64,000 nucleotides of DNA, taken from positions 4,125,001 through 4,189,000 of the forward strand of contig NZ_JAPEOS010000001.1 in NCBI RefSeq assembly GCF_026340975.1, in the 5' to 3' direction. Positions 1-8,761 of this stretch are shown here, in pieces. The DNA is from Streptomyces sp. NBC_01214 (GTDB lineage: Bacteria > Actinomycetota > Actinomycetes > Streptomycetales > Streptomycetaceae). Under the pieces are notes generated by a model. It saw only the letters and a list, made by a program, of their open reading frames with translations. It was not told the origin of the DNA and did not search any database. The position numbers and the translations under genes are program-made. Each line of letters opens with the position of its first letter. The first letter of the stretch is position 1.

Positions 1-1
1 G

Positions 2-955
2 GTCGGGCCCAGCTACCGGCTGCTGGCTTCCGGGGCCAGGTCCCCCGTGCACCGGCCCTGGACCGAGCAGGTGCGGCCGCGGTTGGCGGCCGCCGACCTC
101 GACCGGGGCTGGCTGGCAGAACTGATCCCGCCCGCGGGGTACGTACCCGACTTCCTCAACCCGGCGCCCACCGGGCCGGCGCCCACCCTGGCGGAGGAAC
201 TGGTCAGGATCCGGGCCACGCCCACCTCCCGGGTCCGCCAGGACCTCGACCGCCTGCGACGGGAACGGGGAGCCCTCGGCCCGCGCACGCGGACCCTGTA
301 CGCCGACCCGCGGGCCCGCCTGGCCCGGGTCGCGGAAGAGATCGGGACCTACTGGGAGCTGGCCCTGGCACCCTACTGGGCGCGGATCCGCGCGGTACTC
401 GACGCCGATGTCTTCCACCGGGCCCGGCAGGCCGCCGAGCACGGAGCGGGCCGCCTCTTCAACGACCTGCACCCCTCGGTGAGCTGGGGCGACGACGCGC
501 TCCGGCTGTCCCGCCGGCACCGCCCCCTGTCCCGCGGGACGGCGGGCGCCGGGCTGCTGCTGATCCCCTCGGTCTTCACCGGACCGGTCCCCTTCACCCG
601 CGTGACGCCCCCGGAACCGCCGCAACTCGCCTATCCGGCGCGCGGCACCGGCTCACTGTGGGAACCCCGGCCCGCCGGCCGGACCGAGGCCCTGGCCGCC
701 GTGCTCGGCCGCTCCCGCACCCGGCTGCTGACCGAACTGGAAACCCCCGCCTCCACCACCGAACTGGCCCGCCGTACCGGGCTCTCGGCCGCCGGAGTGT
801 CCCAGTACCTGACCGCGCTGCGCGCCGCGGGCCTGGTCAGCGCCCACCGGGCCGGCCGCTCCGTGCTCTATGCCCGCACCGCCGTCGCCGAGGCCCTCCT
901 CGTTGCCTACACTCCAGGCGTGGAGCGGGGACGATCTCGGGGAGGGGCATCGTGA
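2..955 (+). CDS. ArsR-type winged-helix regulator (5' end cut by window)
   Basis: The reading frame is open to the left edge, so the N-terminus is missing; 317 residues are visible. The last 90 residues form a winged helix of the ArsR class: a helix starting ALAAVLGRSRTRLL, then a helix-turn-helix TTELARRTGLSAAGVSQYL (about nt 754-810) and a wing GLVSAHRAGRSVLYAR. The long N-terminal part resembles the DUF5937 extension of many streptomycete ArsR-like proteins, which is my inference. It has no cysteine or histidine cluster that would suggest metal sensing. It overlaps the next gene by GTGA, so the two are probably co-transcribed and translationally coupled. Confident on the DNA-binding role; the ligand is unknown. 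Confidence 0.85.
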   Translation, partial: VGPSYRLLASGARSPVHRPWTEQVRPRLAAADLDRGWLAELIPPAGYVPDFLNPAPTGPAPTLAEELVRIRATPTSRVRQDLDRLRRERGALGPRTRTLYADPRARLARVAEEIGTYWELALAPYWARIRAVLDADVFHRARQAAEHGAGRLFNDLHPSVSWGDDALRLSRRHRPLSRGTAGAGLLLIPSVFTGPVPFTRVTPPEPPQLAYPARGTGSLWEPRPAGRTEALAAVLGRSRTRLLTELETPASTTELARRTGLSAAGVSQYLTALRAAGLVSAHRAGRSVLYARTAVAEALLVAYTPGVERGRSRGGAS

Positions 956-1470
956 GCGAGCGCCGGTGGAGCCTGGAAGAGCACGTCGTGGTGGACGCCG
1001 CTCCTGCGGACGTCCACCGGATGGTGTCCGACCTGCGGAACATGGGCCGTTGGAGCCCCGAATGCCGCCGCGTCTGGGTGCCCCGGCCGCCGGCCCGCTC
1101 CGGCAGCCGCTTCGTCGGGCTCAACCGGAGAGGGCCGTTCCTCTGGTTCACGGTGGGCCGGATCCAGGCCCTGCGCGCACCGGCGCAGACGCCCGACGGA
1201 TCCGGTGAATTCACCTTCGACGTCGGCATCTTCGGTCTGCCGATCGCACGTTGGGGATACCGCTTCGAGCCGGAGGGCCAGCGCACGCGCGTCACGGAGA
1301 CCTGGCAGGACCTGCGCACCGGCCGGGGCTCCCGGCTGACCGTGCTGCTCGGCACGGTGTTCGCCGGCACCAGCCCGGACCGGCGCATCGCGGTCAACCG
1401 CGCCGGGATGCGCACGACCCTGGACCGTCTCGCGGCCGGCTTCGGCGGGGTCACGCAGCCCCGTCCTTGA
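952..1470 (+). CDS. SRPBCC/polyketide cyclase-like protein
   Basis: This encodes 172 residues starting with VSERRWSLEEHVVVDA. The GTG start overlaps the upstream stop (GTGA). The pattern of an N-terminal beta strand, the helix PADVHRMVSDLRNMGRWSPE and a long antiparallel sheet ending in a C-terminal helix AGMRTTLDRLAAGF is typical of the START-like SRPBCC fold. Proteins of this fold bind hydrophobic ligands in a deep cavity; most streptomycete members of this class have no proven reaction. Pairing with an ArsR-like regulator is common for this fold (AHSA1-type pairs) and suggests they act on or respond to the same ligand. The last 20 bp overlap the convergent SHOCT gene. Confidence 0.85.
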   Translation: MSERRWSLEEHVVVDAAPADVHRMVSDLRNMGRWSPECRRVWVPRPPARSGSRFVGLNRRGPFLWFTVGRIQALRAPAQTPDGSGEFTFDVGIFGLPIARWGYRFEPEGQRTRVTETWQDLRTGRGSRLTVLLGTVFAGTSPDRRIAVNRAGMRTTLDRLAAGFGGVTQPRP

Positions 1471-1726
1471 GGGACCGGCCGAACTGTTCGTCCAGGACGG
1501 ACAGCCGCCGCCAGTACTCCTCCTCGTCGATCTCCCCGGCGGCGAAGCGCCGCCCCAGGACCGCGATCGGCGACCGCTCACCGTAGTTCGGCGCCCCGTG
1601 GCGCCCGCGCCGGACGGTGCGGCGCAGCACGGTGACGACACCGACCACGACCGCCGCCCAGATCAGCGGAAGGAACAGGATCCACGGGCCGGGCCCGTCG
1701 TGGGCGAGGGTGGTGAAGGTATCCAT
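1451..1726 (-). CDS. Small SHOCT-domain membrane protein
   Basis: This encodes 91 residues if started at MDTFTTLAHD; a longer start at 1750 is open but adds only a basic stretch. One membrane segment lies near the N-terminus (PWILFLPLIWAAVVVGVVTV), followed by a basic linker and a C-terminal SHOCT motif (IAVLGRRFAAGEIDEEEYWR). SHOCT modules are short helical pairs that mediate oligomerisation. No enzymatic residues are visible. It is convergent with the SRPBCC gene and divergent from the roadblock gene. Confidence 0.8.
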   Translation of the reverse strand: MDTFTTLAHDGPGPWILFLPLIWAAVVVGVVTVLRRTVRRGRHGAPNYGERSPIAVLGRRFAAGEIDEEEYWRRLSVLDEQFGRSLKDGAA

Positions 1727-1815
1727 CTCGATTCGTCTCCTCGGAAGCACGGACGTTTCGTCTCATCCCGAGACTCCTCGCAAAGCCCGCTCCGGTCGTC
1801 GTACGGCCGGCTGCA

Positions 1816-1845
1816 CCCCGGGTACTTCCCCGGGAGTACCCGGGG
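1816..1845. promoter_or_regulatory. 11-bp inverted repeat in divergent promoter region
   Basis: CCCCGGGTACT and AGTACCCGGGG form a perfect 11-bp inverted repeat around an 8-nt loop. It lies in the 309-bp gap between the leftward SHOCT gene and the rightward roadblock gene, about 190 bp before the roadblock start. It could be an operator or a hairpin in a long 5' leader. No further motif in this gap is convincing. Confidence 0.45.
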
Positions 1846-2035
1846 TACGGGCGTGCGGGCCGGGCCTCGCGGGGCAGCAGGGGTGGACAGCAGGGGGTAA
1901 TGCGCACATTTCACGCAATCCCCCGTTCCCCGTACGCAGCCGCGCACGCTCGGTAACGTCTGGATCACAAGCAGTCCGGTGTTGCCAGGAACTGAGCACC
2001 GGGCGGAGTCCGTAGAAGGCAAGGGAGCGAATCCG

Positions 2036-2410
2036 ATGGCGAACGTTGAGGTCTCTTTGAAGGAGACGATGACGTCGATCGAGGGCGCGATGGGAGCCGC
2101 GTTGGTGGACTACACCAGCGGTATGGCGCTGGGGACCCTCGGCGGTGGCAAGGATCTCGACCTCACGGTCGCCGCCGCGGGCAACACGGACGTGATCCGG
2201 GCCAAGGTCCGCACGATGGAGATGCTGGGCCTGAAGGACGAGATCGAGGACGTCCTCATCACCCTCGGCGGCCAGTACCACCTGATCCGGCTGCTCAAGG
2301 GTCGGGGGCACAGCGGCCTGTTCCTGTACGTCGTACTGGACAAGTCCCAGTCCAACCTGGCCATGGCCCGTCACCAGCTCAAGCGAGTCGAGGCCGCCCT
2401 GGAGCTCTGA
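2036..2410 (+). CDS. Roadblock/LC7-domain protein
   Basis: This encodes 124 residues. The start MANVEVSLKE is chosen because AAGGGAG (2021-2027) lies 8 nt upstream. The whole chain is one roadblock/LC7 module: helix KETMTSIEGAMGAALVDY, strand GMALGTL, strand LDLTVAAAG, a long helix DVIRAKVRTMEML, the strands DVLITLGGQYHLIRLL and LFLYVVLD, and a final helix. In actinobacteria roadblock proteins usually act with MglA-like GTPases in conservons, but none of the other conservon genes (histidine kinase, DUF742, GTPase) is next to it. It is therefore a stand-alone copy whose partner must be encoded elsewhere. The family call is firm; the role is unknown. Confidence 0.9.
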   Translation: MANVEVSLKETMTSIEGAMGAALVDYTSGMALGTLGGGKDLDLTVAAAGNTDVIRAKVRTMEMLGLKDEIEDVLITLGGQYHLIRLLKGRGHSGLFLYVVLDKSQSNLAMARHQLKRVEAALEL

Positions 2411-2585
2411 GTCCGGCATTTTTGCGCCCACGCATGCCCACGAGTTGAAGAATTCTTCAATCCGGCACATCTGAAACAGGTAATCCCCGGGCGTGCGTGG
2501 GCCCGTCCGTACGAATGTATGGGTGGTCGGTCGACTGGAAGCCCCGCGCCCCCAAGCAAGGTCTGAAGCAACAGCAGGAGCACTC

Positions 2586-2957
2586 ATGGGAATGCAGGTC
2601 CCCCTCTACCAGGCGAAGGCCGAGTTCTTCCGCATGCTCGGGCACCCCGTCCGCATCCGCGTCCTGGAACTCCTGCAGAACGGCCCCGTACCCGTACGCG
2701 ACCTCCTCGCCGCGATAGACGTCGAGGCATCGAACCTCTCCCAGCAGTTGGCGGTCCTGCGCCGGTCCGGCATCGTCGTTTCCATCCGCGACGGAGCGAC
2801 CGTCAGTTACGCCCTGGCCGGCGGCGACGTGGCCGACCTCCTGCGCGCGGCGCGCCGCATCCTGACCGAGCTCCTGACGGGTCAGAGCGAACTCCTGGCC
2901 GAACTGAAGCAACTGGGGCCCCAGTCGGACCGCGCGGACAAGGTCATCGGCCGCTGA
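2586..2957 (+). CDS. ArsR-family transcriptional regulator
   Basis: This encodes 123 residues. The ATG at 2586 follows GGAG (2577-2580) with a 5-nt spacer; ATG 2592 is an alternative. It is a compact winged helix: AEFFRMLGHPVRIRVLELL, recognition region VRDLLAAIDVEASNLSQQL, and wing SGIVVSIRDGATVSYALAG. The metal-binding ELCVCDL motif of classical ArsR/SmtB sensors is absent and there is no cysteine, so this belongs to the metal-independent ArsR group. Related actinobacterial proteins often control neighbouring transporters such as SulP, but none is here. The 175-bp gap upstream suggests its own promoter. Confidence 0.9.
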   Translation: MGMQVPLYQAKAEFFRMLGHPVRIRVLELLQNGPVPVRDLLAAIDVEASNLSQQLAVLRRSGIVVSIRDGATVSYALAGGDVADLLRAARRILTELLTGQSELLAELKQLGPQSDRADKVIGR

Positions 2958-3043
2958 CCACCCGTACCAGGGGCCCCATAGTGGAAGACGGACCCGGCGT
3001 CTGAAGGCATGAAGGCACCGGTCATCGGGAAGGGACCAGCCAG

Positions 3044-3343
3044 ATGAAACGCGTTCTGTCACTGATCAGTTGCATGGTTCTGGGCGCCTGCCTGGCGGTC
3101 GCGGGTGCCACACCTGCCGCCGCCGATCCGTACGACTGCAGCACTTGGTACAAGTCGAGTACGACCGCTGCGGGAACCTGCACCAACGGAACGGGAGAGT
3201 TCCGCGTCTACACCCGGTGCGACAGGCCCCTGGCAAGGGACTACACGGTGTACGACCCGACGTGGCGGCGCGTGGGCACCACGAGCACGGCGATCTGCCA
3301 CAGCGGTGGCAAGCCGTACGGCGCCGGCATCCAAGTGCGCTGA
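3044..3343 (+). CDS. Small secreted cysteine-containing protein
   Basis: This encodes 99 residues. The N-terminus is a classical Sec signal: MKR, a hydrophobic core LSLISCMVLGACLAVAGA and a probable signal peptidase site at PAAA-DP (after residue 27). The mature protein of about 72 residues has four cysteines (C32, C46, C59, C85), enough for two disulfides, and a Gly/Thr/Tyr-rich composition typical of small beta-folded exported proteins. No known domain is recognised. The sequence GGGAAGGGACC just upstream serves as ribosome site. The next gene starts 79 bp downstream. Confidence 0.8.
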   Translation: MKRVLSLISCMVLGACLAVAGATPAAADPYDCSTWYKSSTTAAGTCTNGTGEFRVYTRCDRPLARDYTVYDPTWRRVGTTSTAICHSGGKPYGAGIQVR

Positions 3344-3422
3344 CGAAGGCCCCCTACCCGGTCGCCCCACCGCTTGGTACCCTCCGCGCGCGCACCCGGG
3401 GGACGCTGAACCAGGGGGAATC

Positions 3423-6400
3423 ATGGCCGAGTTGCTCACCAGCGAGGATCCGGAACGGATAGCGGGGTACTGGCTCGCCGCCCGGCTCGGCGCCGGTGGC
3501 CAAGGGACGGTGTACGAGGCCTACGACGAGGCCGGGCAGCGCGTCGCCGTCAAGGTGCTGCGCCCGGAACTCGTCGCCCGCCCCGACATCGCGGGCCGGT
3601 TCGCCAAGGAGGTGCTCGCCGCGCAGCGCGTGGAGTCCTTCTGTACGGCACGGGTCCTGGAGAGCGGAACCGACGGCGAACGACCCTACATCGTCAGCGA
3701 GTTCGTCCCCGGCCGGGATCTGCGCAAGGCAGTCCGCGACTCGGGTCCGCTCACCGGCGACGCGCTGGTGCGGCTGGCCACCGGGGCCGCCACCGCCCTG
3801 GCCGCCATCCACCGCGCGGGTGTCGTCCACCGCGACCTCAAACCGGACAACGTCCTCCTCGGCCCCGACGGCCCCCGCGTCATCGACTTCGGCATCGCCC
3901 GCACCGCGGACATGTCGCTCACCGACACCGGACACCTGATGGGCACACCGGGCTACATGGCCCCCGAAGTGCTCACCGGGCGCCGCGCCGATGGCGCCGC
4001 CGACGTCTTCGCCTGGGGAGCGGTGATGCTGTTCGCGGCCACCGGACGCGACCCCTTCCGCGGCGAGAACATCGGCGAAGTCGTCGTACGGGTCACCGAA
4101 CACCACCCGGACCTCACCCCCTTGCCGCCCGCGCTGCGCGAGCTGGTGGGCGAGGCGCTGGCCAAGGCCCCGGCGGACCGCCCCACCGCCACCGCGCTCC
4201 TGCTGAGGATGCTGGGCGGACCCGCCGACGCGGCCGATGCGGCCCTGCTCGCCGCCGGTCGGGAGAACGCCGGGCGCCTGCGCGACGCCACCGCCGACGC
4301 GGCCGAGCCGGCGCTCGGCGCCGCCGCGGAGACCACGTACCAGCGCCTGCCGGAGCCGGTCCAGCAGGCCGTACGGGAGATCGCGCTCCGCCTGATCGTC
4401 CCCGGCGCCGCCGTCGACGGCTCCCAGGACACCCTCCGTACCGCCGCTACGGCCGAATGGCTCGAGGGCCGCCCGTACGAGGAACGCAGCGCGCTGCGCG
4501 ACGCGTTCGGCTCCCTCGCCGGGGCCCGGCTCCTCGTCCTCGAGGACGACGCCGCACGCCTCGCCTCCCTCGGCTTGCTGCGCGCCTGGCCGCGGTTGCG
4601 CGACTGGGTGGACGACGACCGCGAAGCCCTGCTCCTGCTGCGCTGGCTCACCGCGGCCGCCGGGCACTGGGACGGGCAGGGCCGGCGGGCCGAGGACCTC
4701 CCGGCCGGGAGCGCCCCGGAGGCGGCACGCGCCTGCGTGGCCGGGGCACCGGGCCGGCACCGTGCGAGCCGGCTGGAGGGCGCGTTCCTGGAGGCGTGCC
4801 GCCAGGCGGCCGCAGCGCGCCGCAGGCGTACCCGGCGGTTGCGCGCGGGCGCGGCGGCCCTGCTGTCCCTCGCGCTCGTGGCGGGCCTGGTCGCCTGGCA
4901 GCAGAAGGGAGTCAGCGACGAACGGGCCCGTCAGGCGTCCGCCCGTACGATGGCCTCCATCGCCGAGAGCCTGCGCACCTCGGACCCCGAGATGGCCGCC
5001 CTGCTCAGCGTCGCGGCCTGGCGGATCGCCCCCGTCGACGACGCGCGGGCCGCCCTGTACGGATCCCTGGGCCAGGACGAGCGGGGCGTCGTCAACAACC
5101 TCGCCAAGGTCTCGACCGGTTTCTACGACGACCACGCGGACATCCTGCTCGACGGCCGGACCCTGGCCGTCTTCGACGCCCAGACGAGCGTGGAGGTCTG
5201 GGACGTGGTCAGCGGCAAGCGCACGGGCCGGGCCGACCTGCCCGAGGGCACCCCCGACATGCCGCCTGCCGTGGATCCCACGGGGGCCGTCGCGGCGCAG
5301 CCGATGAGCCGTGGGGTCCGGTTGATCGACCTCAAGACCGGTGAAGCCGGCCCGCTGCTCCTCCCGGACGGCCCGACGCCCAAGGTCGTCGCGATGGCCC
5401 GGGAGGCCGCCTGGGTCGCGGTCACCACCACGGTTCCCGACGAGGCGCTCCTCGTCGACGGCCGTTCCGGCCGGCCGGTGCTGCGCACACCGGGGGACGG
5501 CGCCGTCGCCCTGTCCCAGGACGGCGCGACCTACGCCCACTGCCCGGCGGGCAGGCCCGTGCAGCTGTACTCGACGGCCACCGGGCAGACGGTCGAACTG
5601 CGCCGGGAGCCCCCTTATCCCACGATCACCTGTGGGCAGGGCCAGAGCCTCGCCTTCAGCGCGGACGGCAAGCGCCTGATCCACACCGGAACCGGCGCCA
5701 CCTCCACCCTGTGGGACGTGTCCTCGCGCACCGCCGTACGCTGGTTCGGCGCGGGTTCGGTGGCGGCCCTCAGCCCGGACGGCGCGCTCGCCGTAGAGGT
5801 CACCGAAACCCAGCTGAAGGTGTGGGCCGACAGCGGGACCTCCACCTCGTCCGTCCTGTTCGGCTATCCCCGGCTGGACACGGACAGCCGGGGCATGAAC
5901 CTGTCCGTCGCCTTCGATGCGGACAGCCGGCTGCTGCGGTACGTGGCCAGGGACCGCCAGGTCCGTTCGCTGGACCTGACGTACGGACTCCAGGACGCGG
6001 CCGCCAAGGCGAACGTCCCCGAGGCCGTCTTCGCCCCGGACGCGGCAACGCTCGCGACCGTGGGAGCCACCGACAGCGACGCGGAGGACCGTTTCCGGCT
6101 GTGGAGCACCGCCGACGGCCAGGAACGCAGGCTGCCGCACCACCCGGTCATGTCGTCCATCGCGGACGCGGATGACAGGGACGACGACGGTGCGTCCGCC
6201 TACTCCGGTGACGGGGGGCTCCTCGCCACGTCTTCCTGGCACGTGGACGGCAAGCCTCGGGTGACGGTGTGGGACACCCGCGAGAACCGGCTGCGCACGG
6301 AGCTCACCCTGCCCGAACCCCTGGTCTCCGTACGCGGGTTCGCGTTCACCCCCGACGGCACCCGGCTGGCCGTCGCGGTCACCGAGCACGACGGGTCCGC

Positions 6401-7049
6401 CTCCATCACGCGCGCCCTGCAACTGTGGGACCTCGGCTCCGGCCGCCTGGAGTACACGATCGCGGACGTCGGCGCGGCCAACCTCGCGATCAGCCCCGAC
6501 GGCTCCCTCCTGGTCACCTCTGCGGGGGAGCGCGTGGACCTCGCCACCCGGGCCGTCGAGCGAGGCGTCCTCGGCCCCGGTGTCATCCAGGACCTGGAGT
6601 TCAGCGACGACGGCTCGGTGCTGGCGGTGAGCCTCCTCCAGGGCACGGTCACGCTCTGGGACGGCGAGGGACGCCGCCGCCTGGGAGGCCTGTCGAGTAC
6701 GGCGGCCACCCGCGGCGACGACTTCGGCGGGCGGGTGGCGGGGCTGCGGTTCTCCCACGACGGCAAGACCCTGGCCGCGATCGTCGGCGACAGCCGGATC
6801 CAGCTGTGGGACGTACCCGCCCGGCGCCGTCTCGGCGATCCGCTGCGCGGGTCCGCCGGACTGCTGCGCGCCCTCGCCTTCGACTCCCGGGGACGGCTGC
6901 ACGTCTCGTCCTCGAAGCACCCGCACCGCGTCTTCGACCTCGAACCGAAGACCGTGGCGCGGGTGCTGTGCGAGCGGGTCGGCCGGGACCTCACCCGCGC
7001 GCAGTGGGAGCAGAACGTGCCCGACCTGCCGTACCGATCGGTCTGCTGA
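3423..7049 (+). CDS. Membrane Ser/Thr protein kinase with WD40 repeats
   Basis: This encodes 1208 residues with start MAELLTSEDP. Residues 15-270 are a complete Hanks-type kinase: glycine loop GAGGQG (24-29), Lys44 in VAVKVL, HRDLKPDN with catalytic Asp138, metal-binding DFG Asp155, and an activation segment ending GTPGYMAPEV. Residues about 290-470 match the helical tail seen behind nSTAND1 NTPase modules (LLRAWPRLRDWVDDDREALLL), but no P-loop NTPase is present. A single membrane segment (about 474-492) follows a basic stretch. Residues 560-1190 carry WD40-type blades (repeated LWD, VWD and LSPDG motifs) forming one or two outside beta-propellers, probably a sensor. The lack of PASTA repeats separates it from PknB. 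No adjacent target is evident. Confidence 0.9.
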   Translation: MAELLTSEDPERIAGYWLAARLGAGGQGTVYEAYDEAGQRVAVKVLRPELVARPDIAGRFAKEVLAAQRVESFCTARVLESGTDGERPYIVSEFVPGRDLRKAVRDSGPLTGDALVRLATGAATALAAIHRAGVVHRDLKPDNVLLGPDGPRVIDFGIARTADMSLTDTGHLMGTPGYMAPEVLTGRRADGAADVFAWGAVMLFAATGRDPFRGENIGEVVVRVTEHHPDLTPLPPALRELVGEALAKAPADRPTATALLLRMLGGPADAADAALLAAGRENAGRLRDATADAAEPALGAAAETTYQRLPEPVQQAVREIALRLIVPGAAVDGSQDTLRTAATAEWLEGRPYEERSALRDAFGSLAGARLLVLEDDAARLASLGLLRAWPRLRDWVDDDREALLLLRWLTAAAGHWDGQGRRAEDLPAGSAPEAARACVAGAPGRHRASRLEGAFLEACRQAAAARRRRTRRLRAGAAALLSLALVAGLVAWQQKGVSDERARQASARTMASIAESLRTSDPEMAALLSVAAWRIAPVDDARAALYGSLGQDERGVVNNLAKVSTGFYDDHADILLDGRTLAVFDAQTSVEVWDVVSGKRTGRADLPEGTPDMPPAVDPTGAVAAQPMSRGVRLIDLKTGEAGPLLLPDGPTPKVVAMAREAAWVAVTTTVPDEALLVDGRSGRPVLRTPGDGAVALSQDGATYAHCPAGRPVQLYSTATGQTVELRREPPYPTITCGQGQSLAFSADGKRLIHTGTGATSTLWDVSSRTAVRWFGAGSVAALSPDGALAVEVTETQLKVWADSGTSTSSVLFGYPRLDTDSRGMNLSVAFDADSRLLRYVARDRQVRSLDLTYGLQDAAAKANVPEAVFAPDAATLATVGATDSDAEDRFRLWSTADGQERRLPHHPVMSSIADADDRDDDGASAYSGDGGLLATSSWHVDGKPRVTVWDTRENRLRTELTLPEPLVSVRGFAFTPDGTRLAVAVTEHDGSASITRALQLWDLGSGRLEYTIADVGAANLAISPDGSLLVTSAGERVDLATRAVERGVLGPGVIQDLEFSDDGSVLAVSLLQGTVTLWDGEGRRRLGGLSSTAATRGDDFGGRVAGLRFSHDGKTLAAIVGDSRIQLWDVPARRRLGDPLRGSAGLLRALAFDSRGRLHVSSSKHPHRVFDLEPKTVARVLCERVGRDLTRAQWEQNVPDLPYRSVC

Positions 7050-7263
7050 CGCCCGACACCCTCGCCACGGGTCATGGGCGTGCGCGGACCTGCGTCGGGC
7101 GGCCGGGCAGGGATCGGGCCGCGGTACACCGCCCTCGCCGCGCGCTGCGGCCGTGTCGACGACGAGCCGGGGGCGCTACGGCCGCGTCGGCCGCCATCTG
7201 CCGCACCGGGCGAGTACAAGGGATGGCGAACCGCAAACCCCCAGCGTTCCGAGACGAGGCACG

Positions 7264-7848
7264 ATGTCGCACGCCCGGCCCGCTCTGCGCCGCCCGGAAG
7301 GCAGGCTCGCTCTCGCACTGGCGTTCGCGGCTGCCGTCGCGGTCTTCGTCGCCGTCTTCCTGTTCGGTCGGACCAACACGCCGGACTACACCGCGACGCT
7401 GTTCGGCCGGGCGGACACCGATGCCGTGCGCCTCAAGGCACAGCTCGCCACCGGCGTCCTGGGGCTGGCCGCTGTCCAGTTGCTGCTGGCGCTGTGGATG
7501 TACGGCCGGCTGCCCGGGGTGCACCGGGTGCCGGGCCCGGTGCCGCTCACCCACCGGATCGTCGGTGTGGTCCTGTTCGTTCTCACCGTCCCGATCACGG
7601 TGCACTGCATCCAGGCGTACGGCGTGCAGCTCAACGGCTCGCGCGTGGCCGTGCACTCGATCGCGGGCTGCTTCTTCTACGGGGCCTTCGCCGCCAAGGT
7701 CCTGCTGGTACGGAGCCGGCGCCTGCCGGGCTGGGCCCTGCCACTGGCGGGGGGCGCGCTGGTGGTCGTGGTGGTGGTCCTCTGGTACACGAGTGCGCTG
7801 TGGTACTTCAACGGAAACGACGTCCCGCTGCTGTCGCTCGGACACTGA
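7264..7848 (+). CDS. Four-helix membrane protein (DUF6529-like)
   Basis: This encodes 194 residues. ATG 7264 (MSHARPALRR) is preceded by GAGG at 7256-7259; longer in-frame starts would add a Ser/Arg-rich stretch unlike a protein N-terminus. Four to five membrane segments are visible (LALAFAAAVAVFVAVFLF, GVLGLAAVQLLLALWMY, IVGVVLFVLTVPITVHCI, ALPLAGGALVVVVVVLWY). Histidines sit in or at the ends of helices (LTHRIVG, ITVHCIQAYG, AVHSIAGC), a pattern reminiscent of b-type cytochromes; haem binding is inference. It resembles the DUF6529 family. The 213 bp before it hold no other gene. Confidence 0.75.
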   Translation: MSHARPALRRPEGRLALALAFAAAVAVFVAVFLFGRTNTPDYTATLFGRADTDAVRLKAQLATGVLGLAAVQLLLALWMYGRLPGVHRVPGPVPLTHRIVGVVLFVLTVPITVHCIQAYGVQLNGSRVAVHSIAGCFFYGAFAAKVLLVRSRRLPGWALPLAGGALVVVVVVLWYTSALWYFNGNDVPLLSLGH

Positions 7849-7911
7849 AGGGCGGGGTCATCGAGGCGAGTGCCGGGCGCCGGCGCCGTGTTCGGCATAC
7901 GGGTGCTCCCC

Positions 7912-8110
7912 AACGACAAGTTGACCTCACCGGAACGTGAGCTCTGGGACGCGTTCCGGTGAGGGGCGCCGCGTTGACCTGGGCGCTGGTGCGACGGAGG
8001 ACGTCCCCGTCCAGGGCACCGTCGAGCGCCAGTTCCGCCGGGCCCTCGGGAGCGACCAGAAATTGCCCGGGCTCCATCCCGGCAACCAGCAGGTCCGGCC
8101 CACCTCGACC
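7912..8110 (+). pseudogene. Possible remnant of a pentapeptide/oxidoreductase-type gene
   Basis: The stretch LTSPERELWDAF (from 7921) followed, after a stop and frame change, by VDLGAG (from 7973) and GTVERQFRRALGS resembles the conserved opening of streptomycete proteins beginning LTxPERxLWxAFPxGxxVDLRxG...RTVRAEVIAALLLG. The pieces lie in two frames and no intact frame spans them. Nothing of the remainder of such a gene follows. This is a recall-based match of short segments, so confidence is low; the 440 bp between 7849 and 8289 otherwise hold nothing I can support. Confidence 0.3.
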
Positions 8111-8289
8111 TCCTGGGCCGGTAACCGACGTATCTCCGCTGGCCAGAGGCCTGAACGAGCTACCCGTGGCGGGCCATGGACCCTCCTGTCCCTCCCGCAG
8201 CGTCGGTGGGCGTACGGAGGATGACCAACTGGTCGCCGGAGGCACGTGTCCTGTGGCAGGCTCCTCTCCCCGGGGGAGAGGAGCAACTG

Positions 8290-8682
8290 ATGACCCATTA
8301 CCACTGCGGATCGTGCTCGTTTCAGAGCGACGATCTCGGCGAGGCTCAACAGCACTCGCACCAGACGGGCCACGTTTGCATCGGCAAGGAGGACGCCGGG
8401 CCGGTCGCAGGGAAGTTCGGCAAGGCCAGGGTCGTGGTCAAGGCCAGCGCCAGCGTTCTGGCCGCCACCACCATCGGGGTCCTCGCCTGGAAGTACAAGA
8501 AGAGGCTTCAGGAAGATTGCGAGGAGCTCCAGATGGAGAACGAGGGGCTCCTGTCCATGGCTGCCGGACTGGTCGTGCAGTTGGCGGAGTCGACGGCGGA
8601 GAACGAGAGCCTGAAATCGGAGAACGACTACCTGAAGTCGGCCACCGGTGCCGCGAAGACGCTCAAGGGCTACGACTGCTGA
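8290..8682 (+). CDS. Zinc-finger-like protein with hydrophobic segment and coiled coil
   Basis: This encodes 130 residues starting MTHYHCGSC, behind a strong ribosome site GGAGAGGAG (about 8275-8284). Residues 6-28 form a C2H2-like finger (Cys6-x2-Cys9-x12-His22-x5-His28). A hydrophobic stretch VVVKASASVLAATTIGVLAW follows, probably a membrane anchor, then a heptad-rich coiled coil (RLQEDCEELQMENEGLL, ESLKSENDYLKSATG). Codon use is relaxed (cat, ttt, gat, caa, gtt) compared with its neighbours, which suggests recent acquisition or weak expression. I do not recognise a named family. Nucleic-acid binding tethered at the membrane would fit the architecture but is inference. Confidence 0.7.
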   Translation: MTHYHCGSCSFQSDDLGEAQQHSHQTGHVCIGKEDAGPVAGKFGKARVVVKASASVLAATTIGVLAWKYKKRLQEDCEELQMENEGLLSMAAGLVVQLAESTAENESLKSENDYLKSATGAAKTLKGYDC

Positions 8683-8761
8683 GCGAGGGCGTACTGCGGG
8701 TAGTGCCACGGGGTGGACGGGTGCCCGGCGTCTGCTGTGGGTCCGGCGATGGGTCGACGCT

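Noticed and set aside
3354..6926. Leftward open frame of 1190 codons opposite the kinase gene
   Set aside because: Same shadow effect; no domain, repetitive Gly/Arg/Ala composition.
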